This document shows positions 35,691 to 43,877 of a stretch of 64,000 nt of DNA, one piece after another. This stretch comes from Natrinema hispanicum (GTDB lineage: Archaea > Halobacteriota > Halobacteria > Halobacteriales > Natrialbaceae), in contig NZ_SHMP01000003.1 of the NCBI RefSeq assembly GCF_004217335.1, positions 682,001 through 746,000 on the forward strand, given 5' to 3'. How positions within the stretch are numbered: position 1 is the stretch's first letter; every line of letters begins with the position of its first letter. A model generated the notes under the pieces. The model was given only the letters and a program-made list of their open reading frames with translations. It did no database searches and was not told where the DNA came from. The translations under genes and the position numbers were made by a program.

Positions 35691-35846
35691 CTAGTAACGA
35701 GTTCTACTAGTTACTAGTATTAGCAGTTCTGAGAAGATAATCTAGGAAGGACTAGTAATAAGAAACACACCTCTAGTAAAATATACTGTTTTGCTAGTTC
35801 TACGGTTACTGTTTCTAGCCAACCAACCTAAAACCTTCCCTTCTAG
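35691..35846. other. CTAG-rich AT-rich core of the origin
   Basis: Nine CTAG sites start at 35691, 35707, 35714, 35742, 35752, 35773, 35794, 35815 and 35843. The four from 35752 to 35815 are exactly 21 bp apart. CTAGTAAC at 35691-35698 and GTTACTAG at 35710-35717 form an inverted pair. The stretch is A/T-rich and lies between the inverted ORBs, the place of the duplex-unwinding element. Confidence 0.8.
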
Positions 35847-35856
35847 AAACCCGTCT

Positions 35857-35880
35857 CACCCCTCCCCCACCTTCGTAGCG
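35857..35880 (-). other. Degenerate ORB-like half site beside ORB2
   Basis: CACCCCTCCCCCACCTTCGT keeps the C-run and TTCGT of ORB1 in the same orientation, but not the TTTCAACTGGAG part. With ORB2 it makes an inverted repeat CCCACCTTCGT...ACGAAGGGGTGGG. Confidence 0.45.
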
Positions 35881-35909
35881 TTCCACCTGAAACGAAGGGG
35901 TGGGGGGGG
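35881..35909 (+). other. Origin recognition box ORB2 with G-string
   Basis: TTCCACCTGAAACGAAGGGG followed by TGGGGGGGG. It is inverted relative to ORB1 across the AT-rich core and faces orc1. The G-run is the dyad-adjacent G-string typical of haloarchaeal ORBs. Confidence 0.85.
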
Positions 35910-36488
35910 ACGCATATGGTGGACGCTAACATCTAATTCTGTTAAGCGGTAACAACCGTCTCAATGAATGTCCGAATTACACTTCTCTTGTCTCGTTCGA
36001 AACTAACGCACGATATCGGTACGAACAATCAGTCTCACTCGCTGCTCGTTGCTCTCGTATCATCACCGTGTGAACCCAACTGCACTCTCGTTATTCATTC
36101 CCGATCTGCTACTATCTTGTCTCTGTTTGCCGCTTCCGTCTCTGTCTACCGTTTCCGATTGTTGCACTCACTCGCGCGTAACAAAATTCTATATAGAAAA
36201 ATATAAAACAAAAGTTCTCGAGAAACAGCGCCAACACAGCTCGTCAGTATTGTCACTTCCACACGGCGATCATCCGAATCAGTACTCGGACGATTTCAAT
36301 TCGAACCGCCTCGAGCGCCACTGATCGTCGTTCCAGCACGAGATGAAGGGAAAGGAAGGCTTTATTACCGTGGTTTTCCTCTGTTTCGTTTGCATCAACT
36401 GGACCCGACTCGGGTATCTGGAACTGTGGATCCATCTATGGACCCCATCAGACCATGAGATTCCTGATTCCCGACTCGATACTCCACA

Positions 36489-36497
36489 CGAAATAAG
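36489..36497 (+). promoter_or_regulatory. Candidate TATA box of orc1
   Basis: CGAAATAAG lies ~24 bp before the orc1 ATG, giving a leaderless transcript. It is weaker than other boxes in the window, and a TTTATTA at ~36360 is an alternative for a longer leader. Confidence 0.35.
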
Positions 36498-36515
36498 GGG
36501 GCCTGTGTACGACGG

Positions 36516-38294
36516 ATGTCAGACGACTCAGAAACCGCAGATTCGGACGAGGTTGAAATCGACGGAACGAGGGGGTTCTCGACGAACTTCGAGAACGCTG
36601 ATCTCGGCGACGAGGAGTCGAATCAGGGGTTGTTCGACGATCTCCTCAGCGGTGAACCCATCTTCGAGAACAAGGAAGTACTCCGTCCATCCTACACGCC
36701 ACACGAACTTCCCCATCGGAGCGACCAAATCAACAAGATGGCGACCATTCTGGTGGCCGCCCTTCGCGGCGAAACGCCGTCGAACATTCTCATCTACGGC
36801 AAAACCGGCACCGGAAAGACCGCAAGCGCGAAGTTCGTCAGCAAGGAACTCGAGAGTACGTCCCAGAAGTACAGCGTCCCGTGTGACGTCGAGTACATCA
36901 ACTGTGAGGTCACTGACACTCAGTATCGCGTGCTCGCACAGCTGGCAAACAAGTTCATCGAGAAGAACGAAAACCGGATCGACGAGCAACTCGCGACCCT
37001 CGAGTCGCTGCTAGACGCCCTCGACGAGTACGATGCGACCGTCGACGCTCGCACTCCCCACGGGGCAAACGCGGACGACCGGTCCAACGACCAAACGGCG
37101 TCGGATCCGTTCGAGGTCGCACTCGAGGATGCGACGGAGTCAGAGACCAACGTTTCGTCTGGAGACGAAATCGAGTCCGAGTCAGGCGGTTCTCCACCTG
37201 AAGCAGAGGGGTATTCGGGATCGTCCGAATCGAAAACACCCGCTCCCTCCACTGAATCCGATCCCACGTCCGCCGACGGCACCGGAAATTCGGCGGCTGC
37301 CGATTCGACCGCGCTTCCACCGGATCACCCTCTCGAGTCGACGCCGTTCGAGAGTCGCGAGGGGGTCGAAGCCCGTATCGAGGAGCTCGAGGCCGACAGG
37401 GAGTCCTTCGAGGAAGTCCCGATGACCGGGTGGCCGACCGACCGCGTCTACAGCGTCTTCTTCGACGCGGTCGACTACGACGAGCGGGTCGTCGTCATCA
37501 TGTTAGACGAGATCGACAAACTCGTCGAGAAAAGCGGCGACGATACGCTCTATAACCTCTCGCGGATGAACTCCGAACTCGAGAACTCGCGGGTCTCGAT
37601 TATCGGCATCAGTAACGACCTGAAGTTTACCGATTTCCTCGACCCGCGCGTCAAATCCTCGCTCGGCGAAGAGGAGATCGTCTTTCCCCCCTACGACGCG
37701 AATCAGTTACGCGACATCCTCGAGCATCGCTCGAACGTCGCGTTCAAGGATGGTGCCCTCTCCGAGGACGTGATCCCGCTGTGTGCAGCGTTTGCTGCAC
37801 AAGAACATGGTGACGCACGTCGCGCATTGGATTTGCTTCGCACCGCGGGTGAGCTGGCCGAGCGCTCCCAAGCCGAAACGATCGTCGAGGAACACGTCCG
37901 GCAGGCTCAGGACAAGATCGAACTCGATCGCGTCGTCGAAGTCGTCCGGACGCTGCCGACTCAGAGCAAACTCGTGCTCTTTGCGATCATCCTGCTCGAG
38001 AAAAACGGCGTCCACAGCATCAACACGGGCGAGGTGTTCAACATCTACAAGCGTCTCTGTGAGGAGATCGATGCCGACGTTCTAACCCAGCGTCGGGTGA
38101 CGGATCTCATCAGTGAACTCGATATGCTCGGCATCGTCAATGCTGTCGTCGTCTCGAAGGGCCGGTACGGTCGGACCAAAGAGATCAGTCTCTCCGTTCC
38201 ACTCGAAGAGACGGAGGCCGTGTTATTGAGCGATTCCCGGCTGAGCGATATTGACGATGTTCAGCCATTTATTCAGGCCAGGTTCGAGAACTGA
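36516..38294 (+). CDS. orc1: Orc1/Cdc6 origin-binding initiator
   Basis: A 592-residue AAA+ initiator. Walker A GKTGTGKT is at 95-102, Walker B VVVIMLDEID at 325-334, and sensor 1 is IIGISNDLKF. After the arginine-bearing helical lid (GDARRALDLLRTAGELAE), a C-terminal winged helix (~470-592) binds the ORB. Between Walker A and B lies an acidic low-complexity insertion (~153-300), rich in Ser/Asp/Glu, which makes it longer than the ~400-residue archaeal norm. It is adjacent to oriC and is the cognate initiator by position. Its TGA stop borders palindromic element copy 5. Confidence 0.95.
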   Translation: MSDDSETADSDEVEIDGTRGFSTNFENADLGDEESNQGLFDDLLSGEPIFENKEVLRPSYTPHELPHRSDQINKMATILVAALRGETPSNILIYGKTGTGKTASAKFVSKELESTSQKYSVPCDVEYINCEVTDTQYRVLAQLANKFIEKNENRIDEQLATLESLLDALDEYDATVDARTPHGANADDRSNDQTASDPFEVALEDATESETNVSSGDEIESESGGSPPEAEGYSGSSESKTPAPSTESDPTSADGTGNSAAADSTALPPDHPLESTPFESREGVEARIEELEADRESFEEVPMTGWPTDRVYSVFFDAVDYDERVVVIMLDEIDKLVEKSGDDTLYNLSRMNSELENSRVSIIGISNDLKFTDFLDPRVKSSLGEEEIVFPPYDANQLRDILEHRSNVAFKDGALSEDVIPLCAAFAAQEHGDARRALDLLRTAGELAERSQAETIVEEHVRQAQDKIELDRVVEVVRTLPTQSKLVLFAIILLEKNGVHSINTGEVFNIYKRLCEEIDADVLTQRRVTDLISELDMLGIVNAVVVSKGRYGRTKEISLSVPLEETEAVLLSDSRLSDIDDVQPFIQARFEN

Positions 38295-38404
38295 TACTAC
38301 TGGACAGAAGTCAATACGAAGTCGGTCGCGAATTTGCGGCCGTCACCTATGGGGACGGCCGCATACGTGCGACCGGCTTCACGTCGTTCTGTCCAGCAGT
38401 ATGA
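38292..38404. repeat. 107-bp palindromic element, copy 5
   Basis: The body at 38295-38401 has outer arms TACTACTGGACAGAA/TTCTGTCCAGCAGTA (one mismatch), middle arms GAAGTCGGTCGC/GCGACCGGCTTC (one mismatch) and inner arms TGCGGCCGTC/GACGGCCGCA (perfect). TGA lies on both sides (38292-38294 and 38402-38404), the left one being the orc1 stop codon. Its inner sequence differs from copies 1-4, but the ends resemble the right end of copy 2. Confidence 0.85.
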
Positions 38405-38603
38405 CGAGTAGCGTGGCCGCCGATATCGCGGTCGCATTCGGTTTGGTACCAGCCGCTCAGTCGTGTCGGTCTCGAGGAATGCGTTCCGCCTGGCTCGTGA
38501 TCGCACCGGTTACTGCTGCTTTCCATACCCCTCTATTTCCACTCGAGAACCCGGCAGACGACGGAGAACGCGGCTGCTGACGTGGAGTGAGTCAGCTTGC
38601 AAC

Positions 38604-39548
38604 TCAGGACCGATACCGACCTGCGGCCAGTGCGATACTGCCGCCGGCGACGCCAGCAATACCGGCGAGGTCGCCGTTCGACTCGAGACCGGACGCGGGA
38701 CCGGTGGGTGTCATCGCTGCTGGCTCCGGCTGTGTGTCTGCCAGCTGGCTCGAGGGTGACGGCGAAACGAGTATGCCACCCAGAAGGTCGTCGACGGCCA
38801 GCCTGACGTGGCCGAGCCACGGGATCCGGTACTGTGCTTTGCCGGTGATCCATTCGGGTTTGACGATGTTGGTGTTGGCACCGCCACCTGTTTGATCATA
38901 GCCGAGATTGTGGTCGCCTTTCGTGATGAAGCCGGCGTACGGTGCGGGACAGTTCGGGACCTCCTGACAGGTTGCGTCGCCGACGAACTCCGCGTTGGCT
39001 TTCGTCTCGATCCAGTTTTCACCCTCGTCGACCCAGAAGTGGGCGCGATGGATGACCGGTGTCCTCGCCGGATTGCCGTTTGGCCTGAAGACGATGACGT
39101 CGCCAGGATTGCCGAACTTGGTGTAGTCGGTCTCCTGACCGCGTTCGAGGGTGACGACACCGGTTCCCTCGAGTGCGCTATCGCTGGCGAACCGGTCTTC
39201 CTCGACGACGAAGATGAGGTCTCCTCTGTACATGTTCGGTTCCATACTCCCGCTCTCGACGGCGACGAGTGGCGGCCAGATCCCACTGACGCCGAACAGG
39301 AGGAGGGCGACGACGGCGACGATAGCGACGCTGCTCAAGACGTCCCGTGTCACCATGACAGTCTCGTCGTTCGTCTTGAGGAACCAGCGGACGACTCCGT
39401 CGTCTTCGATCGTCACGTCGTCGGAATCAGACGCGGTCGGTGAGGGTTCCGGTGACGGCGTCTGGGGACTGCCGGCGCGTTCATCCGACCGGTCGCGGTC
39501 GTCATCGCCGGAATCGCCAGGAGAAGTCCCGGAGCTAGAGCCGCTCAT
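38604..39548 (-). CDS. Signal peptidase I (archaeal Sec11 type), paralogue 1
   Basis: A 314-residue S26 peptidase cleaving Sec signal peptides. A charged cytoplasmic N-terminus (~70 residues) precedes a membrane helix (VAIVAVVALLLFGVSG). The catalytic Ser is in VAVESGSMEPNM, the His in VIHRAHFW and the Asp in FITKGDHN, the Ser-His-Asp arrangement of archaeal/ER enzymes. A second hydrophobic stretch ends the protein. The start MSGSSSGTSPG is chosen over a basic MKRVT five codons upstream. A close paralogue follows 91 bp upstream. Confidence 0.88.
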   Translation of the reverse strand: MSGSSSGTSPGDSGDDDRDRSDERAGSPQTPSPEPSPTASDSDDVTIEDDGVVRWFLKTNDETVMVTRDVLSSVAIVAVVALLLFGVSGIWPPLVAVESGSMEPNMYRGDLIFVVEEDRFASDSALEGTGVVTLERGQETDYTKFGNPGDVIVFRPNGNPARTPVIHRAHFWVDEGENWIETKANAEFVGDATCQEVPNCPAPYAGFITKGDHNLGYDQTGGGANTNIVKPEWITGKAQYRIPWLGHVRLAVDDLLGGILVSPSPSSQLADTQPEPAAMTPTGPASGLESNGDLAGIAGVAGGSIALAAGRYRS

Positions 39549-39639
39549 CGTCACACGTTTCACCGGGCGCGAAAATCAACCTTCTGTTCGCACGGGCTAT
39601 TTTGAGGAGAGAAGTTCGGCGGTTACGACGAGGAGGATG

Positions 39640-40521
39640 TCACGGGTCGCGCGTCTCGGCGGCCGTGCTGTACCAGATGAGCGCGAGTACGCTGCCAACG
39701 GTGGCGACGATGATCGGGCCGGTGCTGACGACTGAGCGGACCGAATCGACTGCCAGTCGAATCTCTCCGATCCACGGGACCCGAACCATCGCCTTGCCGG
39801 TAACCCACTGGGCGCTGACGACGGTCGTATTCGCACCCGACCACGGTACCTGATCGTAGGCTGGATTGGCGTCGCCTTTCGTAATAAACCCATCGTGGGG
39901 CGCTGGACACGATGCGAGATCGGCACAGGTCGCACCGTTTAAATGCGCGGGATCGGCCTTCGTTTCGACCCATCGTTCACCTTCTTCGACTCGAAACTGG
40001 GCGCGATGGATCGTCGGCGTCTTCGTCGGATCGCCGTTCGGCAGGAAGATGATGACGTCACCCGACTTCCCGAACCGTTGGTAGTTGCTGTCGTGGCCGC
40101 GCTGGGCGGTGACGATGTTCGTTCCCGCGACTGCACCATCGCCGGCGAACCGTTCCTCGTCGACGATGAAAACGAGATCCCCTTGCCCGATATTTGGTTC
40201 CATACTGCCGCTCTCGACGGCGACGAGCGGCGGCCAGACCCCGCCGATCCCGACCAGCAGACTGCCACTGATCGCGATGATCGCGACGATCGTCACGAAA
40301 TCTCGAATCGCGGTGCCAACTCGAGTGTCCGTCTCGAGTAGCCAGCGGCCGACCCCCTCGTCTGCGATCGTCTCCGCAGCGCTGCCACGTGTTTGCGGTC
40401 GTGTGCCGACGTCCTGCCCGCGGTCGTCCGACTCCGTCGTCGGGTCTCGATTCCGTCTCGAGAGCGCACCGAGGCGGTCGGACCGATCGGAGTCTGACTT
40501 CCCGGCGTCGGGACCGTCCAT
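39640..40521 (-). CDS. Signal peptidase I (archaeal Sec11 type), paralogue 2
   Basis: A 293-residue paralogue of the preceding enzyme with the same layout: acidic/charged N-terminal ~75 residues, helix (FVTIVAIIAISGSLLVGIGG), Ser in VAVESGSMEPNI, His in TIHRAQFRV, and Asp in FITKGDAN. Two conserved Cys (ATCADLASCPAP) are shared with the neighbour. The pair looks like a tandem duplication with diverged N-termini, maybe for different client proteins. The start MDGPDAGKSDSD is the first ATG. Confidence 0.88.
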   Translation of the reverse strand: MDGPDAGKSDSDRSDRLGALSRRNRDPTTESDDRGQDVGTRPQTRGSAAETIADEGVGRWLLETDTRVGTAIRDFVTIVAIIAISGSLLVGIGGVWPPLVAVESGSMEPNIGQGDLVFIVDEERFAGDGAVAGTNIVTAQRGHDSNYQRFGKSGDVIIFLPNGDPTKTPTIHRAQFRVEEGERWVETKADPAHLNGATCADLASCPAPHDGFITKGDANPAYDQVPWSGANTTVVSAQWVTGKAMVRVPWIGEIRLAVDSVRSVVSTGPIIVATVGSVLALIWYSTAAETRDP

Positions 40522-40653
40522 TGGCGTTCGATTTCGCCGACCTTGTCATCAACCTTCCGGCACCATCATCACCACGGCGTTCCCGTCACGAGTGCCGGGC
40601 ACTCCGATCGCTGATCCGCTACCCTTTTTGCGTCGCTCGCGAATGCGGAGTGT

Positions 40654-42213
40654 GTGCCACTCGAGGCTGCCGCCCGACTCGTGAGCGAACTCACGAGCCG
40701 TGGCTACAACGCCGAGCGAGAGGCGGTAACGCGGCTCACGGCAGCCGACGACCCGCGTGCGGCCCTTGAGCGCGTTCTCGAGGACATCCCGGACGACGTG
40801 TTGGTCGTCCGGGCCGAACACGTCGAGACGGCGCTTGCGACCGACGCTGGTGGGGCGACTCGCGCCGATGGCCCTGCTGGCTCGTCGGCAGATCCGACAG
40901 CCTCCGTTTCGACTGGAACACACTCGACGCAGGAACGCGATTCTTCCGGCCGATCTCCAGTCGAAGCTGGGGGGTCGAGTTCGGCGAATCGTGAAACCGA
41001 CCCTGCGGTGCGCTCGCTCGAGATCACCGGTGACATGACCGGCGAGAGCACGGGGACCGGCGAGTACAGCGATTTCGTTTCCGTCTTCCGCGATCGACTC
41101 GATCGACTCGGCTCGAAACTTCGCGGGCGGGTCAACCACCGGCCGGCGACGGCCATCCAGGAGATGCCCGGCGGCAGCGAGGCCGCGATGGTCGGACTGG
41201 TCAACGACATCCGGTCGACTGCCAGCGGCCACTGGCTGATCGAACTCGAGGACGCGACCGGGACCTTTCCGTGGCTGGTGATGAAAGACCGTGAGTACGT
41301 CGACCTCGTCGACGAGTTGCTCTATGATGAGGTGCTGGCGATGGAAGGGACCTTAGCGGACGACTCGGGAATCGCGTTCGTCGACTCGATGTACTTCCCT
41401 GATGTCCCCCGTACCTACGAGCCCTCGACCGCGGATCGCCACGTGCAGGCGGCGCTGATCAGCGACGTCCACGTCGGCAGCCAGGAGTTCATGGAAGACG
41501 CCTGGAACGCGTTTGCCGACTGGCTGCATACCGAGCAGGCCCAGCACGTCGAGTACATGTTACTGGCCGGCGATATGGTCGAAGGCGTCGGCGTCTACCC
41601 CGATCAAGACGAGGAACTCGACATCGTCGACATCTACGAGCAGTACGAAGCCTTCAGCGAGCACCTGAAGAAAGTGCCCGGCGACATCGAGATCGTCATG
41701 ATCCCCGGCAACCACGACGCGGTCCGCCTCGCGGAACCACAGCCGGGATTCGACGAGGAACTCCGGGAGATCATGTCCGCTCACGACCCACAGATCGTAA
41801 GCAACCCCTCGACGGTCACGCTCGAGGGTGTCTCCGTGCTGATGTACCACGGCGTCTCGCTGGACGAAGTCATCGCGGAACTCCCCGAAGAAAAAGCCAG
41901 TTACGACGATCCGCACAAGGCGATGTATCACCTCCTCAAGAAGCGCCACGTCGCACCCCAGTTCGGGGGACACACCCGACTGGCCCCCGAAGAGAAAGAC
42001 TACCTCGTGATGGAGGAGGTTCCCGACATCTTCCATACCGGTCACGTCCACAAACTCGGCTTCGGGAAGTACCACAACGTGCTCGCGATCAACTCCGGCT
42101 GCTGGCAGGCTCAGACAGACTTCCAGAAGAGCGTCAACATCGACCCCGACGCCGGCTTCGCGCCGATCGTCGATCTCGACACGTTAGACGTGACCGTCCA
42201 GAAGTTCAGCTAG
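40654..42213 (+). CDS. polB: DNA polymerase D small subunit (DP1)
   Basis: A 519-residue PolD exonuclease subunit. Residues ~1-55 form the N-terminal helical domain, ~60-130 is a variable linker, an OB-like part follows, and the calcineurin-like 3'-5' exonuclease domain covers ~260-519: ALISDVHVGSQEF, LLAGDMVEGVGVYP, MIPGNHDAVR, YHGVSLDEV and FHTGHVHKLGFGKY carry the metal ligands. It starts with GTG (PLEAAARLVSEL). The large subunit gene is not in the window. Confidence 0.95.
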   Translation: MPLEAAARLVSELTSRGYNAEREAVTRLTAADDPRAALERVLEDIPDDVLVVRAEHVETALATDAGGATRADGPAGSSADPTASVSTGTHSTQERDSSGRSPVEAGGSSSANRETDPAVRSLEITGDMTGESTGTGEYSDFVSVFRDRLDRLGSKLRGRVNHRPATAIQEMPGGSEAAMVGLVNDIRSTASGHWLIELEDATGTFPWLVMKDREYVDLVDELLYDEVLAMEGTLADDSGIAFVDSMYFPDVPRTYEPSTADRHVQAALISDVHVGSQEFMEDAWNAFADWLHTEQAQHVEYMLLAGDMVEGVGVYPDQDEELDIVDIYEQYEAFSEHLKKVPGDIEIVMIPGNHDAVRLAEPQPGFDEELREIMSAHDPQIVSNPSTVTLEGVSVLMYHGVSLDEVIAELPEEKASYDDPHKAMYHLLKKRHVAPQFGGHTRLAPEEKDYLVMEEVPDIFHTGHVHKLGFGKYHNVLAINSGCWQAQTDFQKSVNIDPDAGFAPIVDLDTLDVTVQKFS

Positions 42214-42282
42214 CGGCGACCGCTCATTGCCAGCGGTACAGCTATTCATCGCGACCGCGTTAGCGACTGACGCCCGATCGAT

Positions 42283-43206
42283 ATGTCCTCTCCTGACAAC
42301 AGTCGCTCCGCGGAGACCACCGAAACCGCGTTTCGGCCCGCGATCGACGCACACACGCATCTGTTTCCCGAACGACTTACTGCCGCGATTCGACGCTCAC
42401 TTAGCGATGAGACCAACTGGGAGTTTTCACACCCTGTGACCCGGTCGGCGATCGAATCCGTCCTTCGCTCTGCGGGCGTCGCTGCCTCCGTCGCCCTTCC
42501 GTACGCCCACGAGGCGGGGCTCGCACGGGAACTCAACGCCTGGCTCTGCGACCAGGCCGACTCGTCGGGCCTGCTGATTCCGTTTGCGACGGTCCATCCC
42601 GACGACGAAGATGTCGCTGCCGTCGTCCGCGACGCGTTCGAGGCGGGCGCTCGCGGCCTCAAGATCCACTGTCCAGTCCAGGAGTGTCGGCCCGCGGATT
42701 CGCGACTCGAGCCTGCTCTCGAGGTCGTCGCGGCGTACGACCGTCCGATCACCTACCATGGGGGCACCGCACCGATGTTCGAGGACAACCCCTACGTCGG
42801 CTTCGACGCCTTCGCCGAGCTGGTCGGTTCCTATCCGGAACTGCGCGTCTGCTGTGCACACATGGGAACCTACGAGGTCGAGGCGTTTCTCGAGCTCGCA
42901 CGCGACCACGAGACCGTCTATCTCGATACGACGTTCGCGATGTCGACGTCGGCTCCGGAAACGATGGGGTTCGATCCGTCCTCGATCCCCGACGAGACGG
43001 TCGTCGAACTCTCGGAGTCGATCATGTACGGGTCGGACTTCCCGAACATTCCGTACCCCTATCGCAACGAGCGGGCCGGTCTCCTCGCTCGCGACCTGCC
43101 ACGGGAGACGATGCGAGACGTCTTCTATCGGACGGCGATCGACTATCTCGGCCTCGAGTCCGAGCCCGACATCGGAGACGGTACGGAGACTGCGGCCGAT
43201 GGCTGA
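42283..43206 (+). CDS. Amidohydrolase-2/TatD-like metal-dependent hydrolase
   Basis: A 307-residue TIM-barrel hydrolase: IDAHTHLFPERL (HxH) near residue 22, GARGLKIHCPVQE (bridging Lys position and His), TYHGGTAPMF, VCCAHMGTYE and IMYGSDFPNIPYPY (metal Asp). This set is typical of the amidohydrolase-2 group, which includes decarboxylases and dicarboxylate lactonases. It lies 69 bp after polB on the same strand. The substrate is unknown. Confidence 0.85.
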   Translation: MSSPDNSRSAETTETAFRPAIDAHTHLFPERLTAAIRRSLSDETNWEFSHPVTRSAIESVLRSAGVAASVALPYAHEAGLARELNAWLCDQADSSGLLIPFATVHPDDEDVAAVVRDAFEAGARGLKIHCPVQECRPADSRLEPALEVVAAYDRPITYHGGTAPMFEDNPYVGFDAFAELVGSYPELRVCCAHMGTYEVEAFLELARDHETVYLDTTFAMSTSAPETMGFDPSSIPDETVVELSESIMYGSDFPNIPYPYRNERAGLLARDLPRETMRDVFYRTAIDYLGLESEPDIGDGTETAADG

Positions 43207-43212
43207 CCCGAG

Positions 43213-43668
43213 TCAGTTGGTACTGTAGCTCGCGGGCTCGAGTCGAAATCGCACCGTCGGCGCGCCGTCGAATCGTGGGCCGCGGCCGCGTCGTTCGAAG
43301 CCGAGTTCGTCGGCCGCGCGTTCGATCGCGGTGGCATCCTGTGCTGCGAGTACTTCGACGGCCATCGACTCGCGCTCGGCAAACCGTACCGGTTCGGCTA
43401 GCAGCCGCTTGCAGGCGTTGTTCGTCCCGTCGAGTTGGGTGACGTGAACGGTGTCTTCGCGCGCGTCGAAGCTAATGAATCCGAGCAGGTCCTCTGGATC
43501 AGAGCCGTCGTACTGTGTGTTCCCGAGATCCGCGTTCGGATCGTGGCTGCCGTCCTCTGCGACGCGCACCGTGCGGTCGTGGACGAGATTTCGCATCACG
43601 TCCGTCGGGGAATCGGCAATCGACGCGAGCGCGTCGGCATCGGCCTCGAGTGCGTCACGTATGTTCAT
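43213..43668 (-). CDS. GNAT-like acetyltransferase
   Basis: A 151-residue protein beginning MNIRDALEADADALASIADSP, a GNAT start, with strands LLGFISFDAREDTVHVTQLD and a helix TNNACKRLLAEPVRFA in place of the acetyl-CoA loop. It ends ATAIERAADELGFERRGRGP, typical of the GNAT C-terminus. The canonical Q/RxxGxG/A phosphate loop is not obvious, so the domain may be degenerate. A longer in-frame upstream extension is rejected. Confidence 0.7.
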   Translation of the reverse strand: MNIRDALEADADALASIADSPTDVMRNLVHDRTVRVAEDGSHDPNADLGNTQYDGSDPEDLLGFISFDAREDTVHVTQLDGTNNACKRLLAEPVRFAERESMAVEVLAAQDATAIERAADELGFERRGRGPRFDGAPTVRFRLEPASYSTN

Positions 43669-43877
43669 CGACGTATGGTGACGCTGCGCACGACAGTGAA
43701 TGTTACCCTGCCCGATTGACGACGCCATGCCGGTTCCGCCACACGTTTTGGCAGCGGACGGGCCGTGACCGGGGTGGCAATCAGTGGTTTCGGGACTCGA
43801 TCGTCGACAATTGGACGGATGATAAAAACGGGGACGATGGGACACAGTTATCTGCCCGCTCTGGTAACGACTCGAGT

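Larger units (their letters stand above)
35188..36515. other. oriC: Replication origin region (oriC)
   Basis: A 1.3-kb gene-free interval, markedly richer in A+T than its surroundings, directly upstream of orc1/cdc6. It contains two inverted ORB-type boxes with G-strings (35549-35575 and 35881-35909), an AT-rich core between them full of CTAG, and a pair of AT-rich palindromes left of ORB1 (35468-35506). The right part (35940-36500) holds pyrimidine-rich sequence and an A/T run (TATATAGAAAAATATAAAA near 36188). Open frames inside are short and not haloarchaeal in composition. This ORB-AT core-ORB-orc1 layout is the standard haloarchaeal origin. Confidence 0.9.

Noticed and set aside
35964..36324. 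Two overlapping short frames (80 and 91 codons) in the origin region.
   Set aside because: They are rich in Ser, Leu, Cys and Arg and not acidic; the DNA is pyrimidine-rich non-coding origin sequence.
36380..36404. TTTCGTTTGCATCAACTGGAC near orc1 as a third ORB.
   Set aside because: It matches only in two separated pieces with an insertion, and has no G-string.
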